Position numbers and translations under genes: made by a program
Source of the DNA: Lingula anatina
Lineage: Eukaryota > Brachiopoda > Lingulata > Lingulida > Lingulidae
DNA: 30,551 nucleotides
Direction: 5' to 3'
Assembly: GCF_001039355.2 (NCBI RefSeq)
Contig: NW_019773903.1
Coordinates: 156,764-187,314, forward strand
Shown: one piece after another, positions 19,843 through 30,482 of the stretch
Layout of the letters: every line of letters starts with the position of its first letter
Position numbering within the stretch: the stretch's first letter is position 1
Notes under the pieces: model-generated
What the model was told of the DNA's origin: nothing
Databases searched by the model: none
Seen by the model: the letters and a program-made list of their open reading frames with translations, nothing else

Positions 19843-22800
19843 GTTTTATGATTTTGTTCGCCATATAAAAAGCATCACATAATAATCTTTTTATTTACGT
19901 TTATTGCCAATACATATTAGTACCACAAGCATGTACCCCATAGTACTCATTTTTTTCAGTCCACGCCTGTCTTGTAACACTTTTTAAATGTTACTTCGTT
20001 GTAACCAGTCTTTTTAAAATTTTTGTAGGTAACAGTCAGATGGTTCTAAGACCCAAAACAACCTCAGAAGTAGCGGAGATATTGAAGTACTGCAATGAGC
20101 GCCATCTAGCGGTTGTTCCACAGGGAGGAAATACAGGACTCGTAGGCGGCAGTGTCCCGGTCTTTGACGAGATTGTTATTTCTACACAGCTTATGAACCA
20201 GATTATTAGTCTAGATGAAGTCTCTGGTGAGAAATGATAGTTTGCCTAACCAGTAACTGCTGTTGTACATTCATTCATTCACTTCATTCATTGACAATAT
20301 TTAACTTTGTGTATTAAACTTTATGTTGTAAGGAAGAGATACTATGATAGTTGAAATATTGTAAATAAAAGGCAGTTTATATTATACTAATGACATGTTA
20401 CACAATAGCACTTGCTCTTTTACCATTTTTATATATAGCAGTATGCTATTTAGGAGTAACTTTGTTCAAATAGTGACTATTTTTTATAGAAAAAAAGCAC
20501 TTTCCCAAAACCTATGTCTGCATACATTGTTTTTTTTTTTTTAGATCTAGATTAAGCACAGTTTGCTTGCATTGTCTGCCAAGTGTGTTTAAAGTTTACA
20601 GTCTAAGACTGGGTTCCCATAATCCTATTATGCTAGCAGGATCGATCTAACTCTGAGGGGATTCTCACTAGATTGCATTCAGTTTAAGCAGCTTAAATGT
20701 CTGCCATGCCTTATGAAGCTGCTAAGGGGTAATTATCTGTTGTGCACGCTTTAACTGACTTCAATTTAGCGAGAATCCCCTCAGAGATAGATTGTTCCTG
20801 CTAGTACGATAGGGTTATGGGAATGGTACCTAAAATTCTTCTGTCATACTTCATATGCCTTGTTCCTGTAATTGTGTATTGTATCCTATAGGCATCGTCG
20901 TCTGCCAGTCTGGCTGCATCCTGGAGACCTTAGACAACTATCTGGCCGAGCGTGAACTCATGATGCCGTTAGACCTGGGTGCCAAAGGAAGCTGCCATAT
21001 TGGAGGCAACGTGTCCACCAATGCGGGTGGTTTACGGTTGCTAAGATACGGCTCTCTTCATGGGAGTGTACTGGGAGTGGAAGCAGTAAGCATGGCAATG
21101 TGTTAACCGATGAGAATAAAAATAAAAGAATAAGTTCATGAAGATATCTTAACATTGAAAATGTAAAAATAGAATTAACATGATAGGTACCTCTGAAAGT
21201 TGAGTGTGTGTGTGTGCATGTGTGTGTGTGTGTGTGCATGTGTATGTGTGTGTGTGTGAAATGTAATATGTAGGTCACGGAGATGAAAAAAAATGTTTTT
21301 GACTTATTTAACAAGTACATGGCTACAGATAAATGTATATGTGACAGTATGAATGTCAGCCCACCACTGAGTCTGTTTCTTCACATTGCAGGCTTCACAT
21401 TGCATGCTTCACATTTCAGACTTCACATTGCATGCTTCACATTTCAGACTTCACATTGCATGCTTCACATTGCAGACTTCACATTGCATGCTTCACATTG
21501 CAGACTTCACATTGCATGCTTCACATTTCAGACTTTACATTGCAGACTTCACTTTCCAAGCTTGACATTGCAGACTTACTAATGCATGCTTCACATTGCA
21601 GACTTCACATTGCATGCTTCACCTTGCAGGCTTCACACTGCAGGCTCACATTGCAGGCTTCACATTGCATGCTTTCCCATTGGAGGCTTCACATTTCAGA
21701 CTTCACATTGCATGCTTCATATTCCAGACTTCACATTGCAGACTATTGGTCACCATCTCCAGTATGAAGCTACAGCCGTAGAGGCTGGACCCACTTTCAT
21801 CCCATCAAATTTGTTTCCACTTTTAGTTTTCATCGACAGGTCTTAGCCAGTGGGGAAATAGTGGATTGTCTCTCATCGCTGCGAAAAGACAACACTGGTT
21901 ACGATTTGAAGCAGCTTTTTATTGGTTCTGAGGGAACGCTGGGAATGGTGACCTCAGTATCAATTCTCTGTCCGCGGAGACCAAAGGCTGTTAACGTGGC
22001 TTTTCTAGGTAATTTTTTTTGTAACTTTTAGGTGGATGTTTCACTGACTAAGTGGACTTGTCCATATTTTATGTGTCATTTCATTTATTGAAGGGTTCAT
22101 ACTTTATTACTGTGACATACATTTTCATATTGGCAGGTAGTGACATTGTAATTGATATGTAAAAAATGTTGTTTTTAAAGTGCAGGGTATGAAGCAAATA
22201 TCCCTGCACTTTTTTGTAAGATTTAAAAATTCATTTATGAACTACAATTCATTTTTATGATTATTTAGACATAAAACACTAGATCATCAACACTAATTTT
22301 AACATTGTTAAAAGAAGTCCCTTTCACCCCTTCAGGTGTTGAAAATTTTGAGGCTGCCCTGCAGACGTTTCAGTTGTGCAAAGGGATGCTGGCGGAGATC
22401 CTGTCTGCCTGTGAGTTTATGGACCAGGAATCTATGCAGTGTATCCAGGAAAATCTGAAACTGACCAATCCAATCAAGTCTTACCCACTGTACATCCTGA
22501 TCGAGACCTCGGGTTCCCATGGCAGCCATGACGAGGAGAAATTGAATGCGTTCTTGGAGGCTGCTATGGGGAAGGGGATTGTGCAAGACGGAACGATAGC
22601 TATGGATGTAACACAGAGACAGGTGACTCCTTGATTGAGGCTTTTTTTCAAACCAGCTGCATTCTGGGATTGTTTTTTGTTAAATTGTGGTCAGCTTTGA
22701 AATGTCAGACATCATCTTTTTCATTGAAAGAAACAACTTATTTAATATATGTCAGCTTTTAGTCTTGTTTTTTTTTTTTTATTATTATTATTTTTTTTTT

Positions 22801-23919
22801 TAACTGTCAGTGGATCACACCTCACTTTGAATATTAAAATTAAAAATAAATATCCTACAGCTATCATAACTCAGTAACTATGATATTTTCTTCAAACAAA
22901 AACTAATTTAAGACTTAATGTGAAAGATTTTATTGTATATATTCTCACTCTTTTTAGGAAAAGCTCCCCCCCCCCCTTCCCCTACACACACACAAACTAA
23001 TGAGAAAAAAAAAGGTTAAGCTTGGATTGAGTGACTTTTAATGGAGGCCCATTAACAGTACACTAAAATGCTTCATCTACATTCCTTAACCATTAGCTTC
23101 TTAAAAGCATGCAAATGCAGCTCCAAAAATCACCTAAATGCCATTAACTCATAGTAATTAAGGCTTGAACGTCCCATTTTCAGAATATCTGGGGTTTACG
23201 AGAGCGTATCGCAGAAGGTCTGCTGCATGATGGGTACAACTACAAATATGACATCTCTCTTCCCCTGCCCAAGCTCTACGAGATTGTGGAAGACATGAGA
23301 CAGAGGCTGGGGTCAAAGGTCACACGGGTAGTTTCATACGGTCATTTAGGAGATGGTAAGCGATCTTCATGTTTGACACACTTGTTTTTAATTTTGAAAA
23401 ATAAATAGTTGTCCTTGACTTTGAGAGTAAATAGCAAGAATTGTTCACTACATTTAGGTCTACCATATGTGGACATACTGTACATAAATGGTGATTTTAC
23501 AACTGGATAATGAAGTAAACATTGTCTTCCAAATAATAAATAAATTGATTCTATTTCAAGAAACCTGTCAATCTCAGAGAATTTATCATCCAGTGACAAA
23601 TGTTTTATTTTTTTAATTTAAAGGTCCAAATTCCTGAAAACTAAAATTTATTTAAATCAATATTCTTCCAGGCAACCTTCATTTTAACGTCACAACTCCA
23701 GAATACAACAAAGAGGTTCTTGGGCTCATAGAGCCCTACATATACGAGTGGACATCCCAGGTTCGCGGCAGCGTGAGCGCAGAACACGGACTTGGCTTCA
23801 AGAAGAGGGACTGCATACGTTACAGCAAAGAGCCCAATGCTGTCAAAATGATGGTGAAAATGAAGAAATTATTTGATCCCAATGGTATTCTGAATCCTTA
23901 TAAAACCATACCTTTGTAA
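18837..23919 (+). CDS. D2HGDH: D-2-hydroxyglutarate dehydrogenase, mitochondrial (complete)
   Basis: Seven exons: 18837-19143, 20029-20226, 20892-21085, 21840-22008, 22336-22622, 23184-23355 and 23672-23919; all phases agree and give 524 aa (human about 521). The enzyme is an FAD flavoprotein of the mitochondrial matrix that oxidises D-2-hydroxyglutarate to 2-oxoglutarate and passes electrons to ETF. Residues 1-50 form a basic leader. The FAD-binding PCMH domain includes PQGGNTG (133-139), GGSVPVFDE and [16 protein letters not shown]. The C-terminal FAD-oxidase domain includes YGHLGDGNLHFN (437-448) and [12 protein letters not shown]. His439, His446, Glu480 and His481 align at a constant offset of five with human metal-site residues His434, His441, Glu475 and His476. 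Substrate-side Arg391 and Lys406 are kept, but the position of human Thr390 is Ala395. The start is chosen by the leader and by conservation between the two exon-1 copies. Confidence 0.96.
19231..19323. repeat. CA microsatellite in D2HGDH intron 1, copy B
   Basis: A shorter allele of the tract at 17831-17946, with the same flanks. Confidence 0.95.
20606..20831. mobile_element. palindromic MITE, family A, copy 3 (in D2HGDH intron 2)
   Basis: The ends ACTGGGTTCCCATAA and TTATGGGAATGG are inverted. Inside, GCTAGCAGGATCGATCT is answered by GTTCCTGCTAGTACG, and TCTCACTAGATTGCATTCAG by ACTTCAATTTAGCGAGAATC. It is the most diverged member in sequence but has well-matched arms. It ends about 60 bases before exon 3. 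Confidence 0.8.
21204..21258. repeat. GT microsatellite in D2HGDH intron 3
   Basis: (TG)n with CATG and TATG interruptions. Confidence 0.95.
21379..21743 (+). repeat. 14-bp minisatellite in D2HGDH intron 3
   Basis: About 26 tandem units of roughly 14 bp, alternating between TTCACATTGCATGC, TTCACATTGCAGGC and TTCACATTTCAGAC types. It ends about 95 bases before the real acceptor at 21838-21839. The units are free of stop codons in several frames, which creates long false ORFs rich in CFTLQTSH-like repeats. Confidence 0.95.
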
Positions 23920-24521
23920 AATGCTTGTGAAGGTAATTTGATTTACAGGAAGGCTAATATATATAAATACATATAATATATATTTATTTTCATACGTCTT
24001 CTGAACAAGGGTCTGTCAAGAGGTGATAACTGCGTGACATTACAGTCATCTGCAGACAGACATTGCCAAATATTATCAACAGTATGTGGGGAAAACTTTG
24101 AGCCGACTGGCTCTTGCTGCCACCTGTGGCCAATATTTTTAAAAATAACGCACATCCTTTCCCTAACTCAGAGACAGTTTTGAAGAATGGTCTCCTGCCA
24201 AAAATTAAGTCTTAGTTTATTTTTTAAGTATTATAATAATTGCAATGAAAACAAAAGCTGTTTATCAGTTATACTGATATGCCGTATGCAAATCTTACTG
24301 CAGATGACACTTTGTTATGACTGTGTTCAAATTGTTTTCATTGTTCTCATTCAGAGTATTCTTATTTTGCACTTTAATTGGTGAATTTGAAAGAAACATG
24401 CGTTTGTGCTGAGGTATATACAGTATTACAACTTACTAACATATATGGTCAGGATTTACAAAGCTTGGTGTTTTTATCCTGTCGTACAATCAACTTGAGC
24501 TGTGATTTAAAAAAACGAAAT

Positions 24522-24527
24522 AATAAA
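24522..24527 (+). promoter_or_regulatory. candidate polyadenylation signal of D2HGDH
   Basis: An AATAAA hexamer about 600 bases after the D2HGDH stop codon. Between 23920 and 25340 no gene is visible, so this stretch probably holds the 3' UTRs of the two convergent genes. 24960-25310 is a low-complexity AT-rich piece with recurring TTTTCAA and TTTGACAAA motifs. Confidence 0.35.
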
Positions 24528-25340
24528 GCTAGTCAGCAACTGTATTTGGATGTCAATTTATTTCTCCTAATGCACCCCCCTCTCTCTTTCACAAAATCCA
24601 TGTACATGTTTTCATTTTAATAAGATGTCACATGACAAAAATGCTTTAAGAGTAAGTTGTTAAAATAACCGTTTTGAATTGAAAAGCAAATTTAGGTTTT
24701 ATAGTGTACAAAATCTGTTTATATTGTACATGAGATTAACATCACTAATGTAATATGTAAATCTTACATTATTTGTTTTTAAAAAGGTCCTAATTTTTTC
24801 TCCTGACCAGTAAATCATTTGATTTTTGTTGTTCACTAGCGGCTGTCACAGTATAGTGAGATCAATGAAGTTCACATGACCTCTTATTATCTCCTCTCTT
24901 TCAATATCACAATTAAGAGACCACTTGCACAGTTCAAACCTCCACCGAGGCAAAATATTTTGCTAAAATAAGATTTAAAAAATATTAAGAGATGTGTTAT
25001 TTGTTACGGTGGAAATCACTTCGTTCCCTCTTGAATAACTGCCCCTGCTGAAATCTATATCATCATTGTGAAGAACTCTTGAGTAATCTTGTCTTTGCAC
25101 ATAACATACAGTAAAAACTTGAAAATTTCATCACTTAAAAATTCATATTTTAAAATGGATGAATCCGACACTACCATATTGTTTGACAAACTTTTCAAAT
25201 TTATCAAGAAGCCCATTTTCAAGTTTGACAAAATTTTCAAAGTTAAAAAAATACATATCAGCACAGAATCCTCTTCCAACAAATTTTCAAGATCGTCAAA
25301 TTTTTAAGTTTTTATCATAACCCTCTTCACTGACAGGGTT

Positions 25341-27364
25341 TTATCTCTTTGGTCCAGTTTGTACTGCTACAGCCTTTCGGTCCCATTCTGAAGTGTCTAA
25401 CAGTGACAACATAAACCGCGCGACATCTGCCCTGTTCATCCTACCTCCAGGTGCACCAGGCACGTGCATTCCTTCATGGGTCAAAATGGGGGAATCTGAA
25501 AATTGAAAAAAATACCGTCTAAATTTAGTGGTGTTATTTTCTCTTGTTAATTCAAAAACTGAGAATGAGTGGAGTCAAAAAGCTGCATCAGCTGTGTACT
25601 GCATGTGTACAGAAATGTAGAAATTCTATAGTCACAGAGCACATTCAGAACAGCCGACTAACAGACCCCCGGATCAAATATGGCCGACCCACTTGAATGC
25701 CTGTTGTGTAATCTCCGCAGGGAATCTGTTCAGTGTCTAATCGGGAATTAAGCAGCAAGCTTTGTAAACTGTAGTACATGTAGGTTGGCATATTTGATCA
25801 CTTAGTCTGCAGTTCTCAATGGGCTCATAACTGCTTACAGAAAACCAACCAATGGAACAGAATTTATAACATCCACAGAAGGGGTAAAAATGTGAAGTTC
25901 ATGACGATGCAATATTGGAGAGCAAACTGATCCAGGGTTTTACTAAGGGGGCAAAAGGATAAAAAAATTAGTTTAGCTGAGGAAAACCATTCAGTTACAG
26001 TACATTATATAGGGAACAGGGGGTGGATATAAATTTTAAGGCAGATGGGGGTACTACAGATGACACCCTCTATCCCTGGTTCCTGCCAGCCAAGACCTCA
26101 TCAAGACTTCCTCCCTACCTGAGACTGGTCCAGTACCGAGACCAGGCGGCCTCACTATGGTAAAGTTGATGTCCTGGCAGGTATCGAATAAGTAATGTTC
26201 CATTTCAGCCATATTGGCCACAGTTTTCCCAATAAAGAGAGGTTTTATTACCCACTCTATCAGCCATGGGTTGCCAGGTCGTGCTGGAAAAACACAAATA
26301 TCCATAAATATCCATAAATTAACGCATTACTGAAGGAACACAGTGACCGTATACACTTTTATATAGATATTTATGTAGGAAAATAATAATGACTGTGCTC
26401 ATTCTGGGAATCTTCAACAAAATTCATTTAATCATCAATGCAAACCCTTTCCAAAGCCATTGAGAAAAAAAAAACTATTTTATGAATCCCCTTTTTAGCT
26501 GGTAATTTTATTATTAACCAGTATGAGATAAATTTGTCAGTGAGTCAAAAATAAGAAAGCTGGATGCAAAGGAAGACTATTACAGAAGTAATTCAAGTGA
26601 CACACTGAATTAATCTTTGTTTAATGAATGAGCAACTTCTTAGTTTAACATATGACTCATATGGGTCTATCCGAGACCTTGCCGAAACAAAGAAGTTTAA
26701 TGGAAGTGTGTTAGTTGTGAAAGCAAACACAATCTGCTGACATTGCGTTAGGTGTGACACGTTCTCTTCGCAACAATTGCTTTAGGTGTGACTCACATTC
26801 TGTGCACCATGACGTTATACAGATCAGTCTGGTGAGGCCTGTCTCTCTCATCGCGGCAACTATAGCTTTCATGGACTCCGTATACAGAGTAACGGGCGCA
26901 CGGTCTCTATTTCCCAAACACGACATGACCACCTCATGCCCCCGAAAATGCTCCGAGAGGTCTTTTGCTGAGAATACGTCTGCTTTAATAACCTAGGGGT
27001 GAAAATAAACGCTTTTATGAACATCTCAGAACAATTTTCCCCAAGTAGCCCTAAGGTCGCAGAGGGAGGGATGGAGGGAGATGGGAGGATGAGAGAGAGA
27101 GAGGAGAAGGATTTGAATATTTTATTAAAATTATTGAACTCATGTGCTTTTTCCTTGCCATAAGTTTCATACAAGAAACTTATATTATATTATATTATAT
27201 TATATTATATTATATTATATTACCTTTAGATTCTCATTTTGGACACTGTCCAGTTTGTCAGGGTTTCTGACCACCGCTGTCACGTGATGTCCAGCGCTGA
27301 GGGCCTGCTTGACCACTTCCTGTCCCGAGGGTCCTGTTGCTCCCAGAACTACCAGACGCTTCAT
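25341..27364 (-). CDS. biliverdin reductase B / flavin reductase (NADPH)-like protein, complete
   Basis: Four exons read on the minus strand: 27364-27224, 26992-26797, 26283-26119 and 25495-25341. GT/AG borders and phases agree throughout and give 218 aa (human BLVRB about 206). The start has a good context (gaccATGa). The NAD(P)-binding Rossmann fold starts at once: MKRLVVLGATGPSGQ, with the glycine motif GATGPSG at residues 8-14, and Arg33 in AVVRNP is placed to bind the NADP 2'-phosphate. Later landmarks are DVFSA, VVMSCLGNR, ICITSW, FTIVRPPGLGTGP and RADVARFML, all typical of the BLVRB/NmrA-like atypical short-chain reductases. Such enzymes reduce free flavins and some tetrapyrroles with NADPH in the cytosol; the actual substrate here is unknown. 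The gene faces D2HGDH tail to tail with 1.4 kb between stops. Its promoter is hidden by the N gap. Confidence 0.9.
25672..25802. repeat. short inverted repeat in the BLVRB-like last intron
   Basis: GGATCAAATATGGCCGACCC near the left is answered by GGTTGGCATATTTGATC on the right, about 130 bp across. The left arm resembles CAAATATGGCAGACCC in the fold-back element at 6311-6631, so it may be a small relative of that family. Confidence 0.5.
27180..27221. repeat. TATAT pentanucleotide microsatellite
   Basis: About eight perfect 5-bp units. On the minus strand it begins within the first bases of intron 1 of the BLVRB-like gene, touching the GT donor at 27223-27222. Confidence 0.95.
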
Positions 27365-27431
27365 GGTCAACTTTCTGAGAACAATTTTAAAAAGTGTATT
27401 CTATAGATGAGATAACCTTGAACAGCTGCCG

Positions 27432-27860
27432 NNNNNNNNNNNNNNNNNNNNNNNNNNNNNNNNNNNNNNNNNNNNNNNNNNNNNNNNNNNNNNNNNNNNN
27501 NNNNNNNNNNNNNNNNNNNNNNNNNNNNNNNNNNNNNNNNNNNNNNNNNNNNNNNNNNNNNNNNNNNNNNNNNNNNNNNNNNNNNNNNNNNNNNNNNNNN
27601 NNNNNNNNNNNNNNNNNNNNNNNNNNNNNNNNNNNNNNNNNNNNNNNNNNNNNNNNNNNNNNNNNNNNNNNNNNNNNNNNNNNNNNNNNNNNNNNNNNNN
27701 NNNNNNNNNNNNNNNNNNNNNNNNNNNNNNNNNNNNNNNNNNNNNNNNNNNNNNNNNNNNNNNNNNNNNNNNNNNNNNNNNNNNNNNNNNNNNNNNNNNN
27801 NNNNNNNNNNNNNNNNNNNNNNNNNNNNNNNNNNNNNNNNNNNNNNNNNNNNNNNNNNNN
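27432..27860. other. assembly gap (429 N)
   Basis: Unknown bases lying about 70 bases upstream of the start codon of the minus-strand reductase gene. Its 5' UTR and promoter are probably affected. ORFs drawn through it are meaningless. Confidence 1.
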
Positions 27861-28194
27861 GCGTGGGTATCGGGGCCCCTTGAGGAGCCCGCTTAAGGGC
27901 CTCGAAAAAATTTGGTAGAGGGCGAACGGAGCTGTTTGGTACGGCTTAGAACTATGATTCAGTTGGTCAAAATTCAAATTTCAAGATGGGACCATTGGTG
28001 TAATTTTTTTTTTAGAAAACGAAGGGAGGGGTCAGTACTAGTGCTATCGGATACTCAGATATCTAGCTGATAGACCGGATTAACATATACATGTTAAGAA
28101 GCATTGCCACTGTTGGGAGTTATCACAAAGACTATGACCGTTAACATTCATGACATTTTGATTGAAGAAAGGGAGATGTAACATTATCTACTCA

Positions 28195-28196
<2 letters not shown>

Positions 28197-28252
<56 letters not shown>
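28197..28252. repeat. ATT trinucleotide microsatellite
   Basis: About 18 uninterrupted TTA units. Confidence 0.95.
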
Positions 28253-28254
<2 letters not shown>

Positions 28255-28373
28255 AATGCTCTGAATATATATGTCAGTGTAATATTAATTAAATAAGGAC
28301 ACCGTTTAATCGTCACAAAGCACATAACCCGTGACTTTATTACTGTGTGGAAAAGAACAGTCGTATTACTCTA

Positions 28374-28592
28374 AGGCTGGGTTCCCACAGATTTAGATCG
28401 ATATCCATCTGGATCGACCTAACTCCCGGGGGGTTCACGCTAAATTGCTGTCAGCCGAGCGCGCGCCAAAGTTAATAACCCCCTAACAGCTTTTAGTAGG
28501 CGGGACAGACATTTACGCCGGCTAAGCTGACAGCAATCTAGTGAGACTCCCCACAGGGATAGATCGATTTAAAATATGTGGGAATACAGTCT
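28374..28592. mobile_element. palindromic MITE, family A, copy 4 (inverted orientation)
   Basis: The ends GGCTGGGTTCCCACA and TGTGGGAATACAGTC are inverted. It contains the core CCCCCTAACAGCTTTTAGTA, the reverse complement of the core in the copies at 14562 and 29404, so it is inserted the other way round. Confidence 0.85.
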
Positions 28593-29080
28593 AAAACTCG
28601 GGAAAGAAAGAACCATAAAGGACCTTGCCTGACCTTGCTTGACCTTGACAGGAAACAGGCAGGGGTTGCTCGGGGGGGGGGTTGAGGCGGCTTATGAAGT
28701 CTTGATTGCCTTCTCGACAGAGGGGCGTATATAAAATCTACACGTGCTAGTCAATCGGGGCGGCGACCAATTGCCATGTTTGTTGAGCAGGCTTATTTTA
28801 ATTTAAACTGACTAACCGGGCTCATTAGCCTGACATTAGGATATACAGGACGAATTCTTGAAAATCCTCTCTGAGCTGTGGTCCTTGAAAGCTGGGGTAA
28901 TGTGTCTGTGATGCCACTTACCTTACAGTGTGCTCTGGAATTATGATCAGTCGAGATAAAATTAATTCTGGGTCTTGATCAACTGAACACTGAATGTGTG
29001 TCACGAGGTACAAATAAGATAACGTCTAGGCCACCAGATAAAATAATCTAGTTGTGCATTTCGACCGCAAATTGAGCTAA

Positions 29081-29107
<27 letters not shown>
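29081..29107. repeat. CT microsatellite
   Basis: An uninterrupted CT run of about 27 bases. Confidence 0.95.
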
Positions 29108-29111
<4 letters not shown>

Positions 29112-29403
29112 ACACGCGCACGCGCTTCATAAATTGTCTTACCTGTAGACTCGAGTTTTCCACACCGAACTTTGTTCTGCTGAAAGCTTGTGTAATTGAC
29201 CCCATGCAATTATGACAACGTACACCACAGATTACATTTCACCGAGTGAAAAGACACGTGTACCTTGTTTGTTTTTAGTCGACACATTAGAATGGAGGTC
29301 AAAGTATAGATTTAACGCGTTAATGCGGCTGTTGAAAAGCAATTTATAACAACCACATGGAAAGCAAATTTTATGGGGTTAGTTGGAAGGGGGCCTGTGA
29401 CTA

Positions 29404-29620
29404 AGGCTGTATTCCCAGAGCTTTTAGATCGATCTATCCCCGCGGGGAGTCTCACTAGATTACTGTCAGATAATCCGGCTTAAATGTCCGTCCCGCCTAC
29501 TATAAGCTGTAAGGGGGTAATTAACTTTCGTGCCCGCCCGGCTGACAGCTATTTAGCGTGAACCCCCAGGGAGTTAGGTCGATCTAAAGTAGATCGATCC
29601 AATCTCTGGAAATGGGGTCT
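29404..29620. mobile_element. palindromic MITE, family A, copy 5
   Basis: The left arm GGCTGTATTCCCAGAG, TTTAGATCGATCTATCCCC and GGGGAGTCTCACTAGATTAC is answered by the inverted right arm. CTAAG lies at both outer borders (29401-29405 and 29619-29623) and could be a target duplication, but the other copies do not show it. Only 0.8 kb separates it from copy 4. Confidence 0.85.
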
Positions 29621-30105
29621 AAGGTTGTTGAAGATGCTGTAAACTGAGCGGTGTGGTGGTGGTGGTGGGGGGGGGGGGTAATGTAGGACTACCCCCTACC
29701 CCCCGCCCCCCGAACCTTCCAGCTCCTGCACCTGAGTGTGTATATCGTGATATTTATTACGGTGTTCTAGGGATAAGCTTACTGATATACCAACCGCTAC
29801 CCATTCAACGTAATGAATATGTACGAGCAACTTCTCTCAAAACTACAAGCTGACAGGCACTACCATCTAGTATAACTATTTCTCTGGCTTGTGTGAAGAT
29901 AAAAGACACAGACAACGTGACAATGTCGTTTAGGTTACAGACAAGGTGACACAAAAACTCCTAAATTACTGCATTCACGTACATGTTTTGGATAATTATT
30001 TAAAGGTAAATCTTCAGTGCTCACTGACTTAATCCTTTGGCAATTAAACAAATGGCAATTCAGCGAAGACGTCATAGTTGCTCTTTGGGGTGAGGTGAAA
30101 ATTGC

Positions 30106-30133
30106 AAAAAAAAAAAAAAAAAAAAAAAAAAAA
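30106..30133. repeat. poly-A run
   Basis: About 28 consecutive A bases. No retroposon body was recognised directly upstream. Confidence 0.9.
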
Positions 30134-30317
30134 CTTTTCTCGAATCTTTCCTTTAACTGAGCATACCTGAACACCGTATCAACGACAATAAATTGGCATC
30201 ATTGACTAACTCAACACTTTCCCACTCACAAGGGGGTATCAAAAGTTTACTATTCAATGAAGCAATATTTATTGGTTCAGGCACATTTATCAAAGACCTA
30301 GCAATAATATATAACAA

Positions 30318-30476
30318 CTAGAGGATCAGAGAGGCGATACCGCCTCCAAATATTGTACCACCAGCTGGAGCAAACGCATTCGTATAGACCCCACCATACN
30401 ACAAATAAAGGAGCACAGCCACCAGTTTTGTGCNGCTTAACAGAGAAAGTTTGAAATTTTCGGTCAAATTCAACAT
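30318..30476 (-). CDS. possible small hydrophobic 52-aa ORF
   Basis: On the minus strand an ATG (30476-30474) opens a 52-codon frame ending in TAG (30320-30318), interrupted by two single N bases that leave the reading phase unchanged. It begins MLNLTENFKLSLLS, has a hydrophobic stretch TKLVAVLLYL, and ends in a Gly/Ala-rich tail with APAGGTIFGGG. No family is recognised. It lies next to the transposon end at 30483-30503 and may belong to that element. Part of the tail is dictated by a DNA palindrome (GAGGCGATACCGCCTC), so chance is a fair alternative. Confidence 0.2.
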   Translation of the reverse strand: MLNLTENFKLSLLSXTKLVAVLLYLXYGGVYTNAFAPAGGTIFGGGIASLIL

Positions 30477-30482
30477 TTTGTA

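Noticed and set aside
21379-21743. CRISPR-like array
   Set aside because: The 14-bp units are directly tandem with no unique spacers, inside an animal intron. The 23-bp array at 5246-5406 fails for the same reason.
21283-21846. Repetitive ORFs such as [14 protein letters not shown]
   Set aside because: They are translations of the 14-bp minisatellite in several frames, with no conserved protein.
26711-26796. Extension of reductase exon 2 beyond 26797
   Set aside because: A GTGAGT donor follows 26797, and the next exon continues the family motif in the right phase. The extension runs to non-conserved sequence.
27387-27977. ORFs across 27387-27977 on both strands
   Set aside because: They consist mostly of undetermined bases in the N gap.
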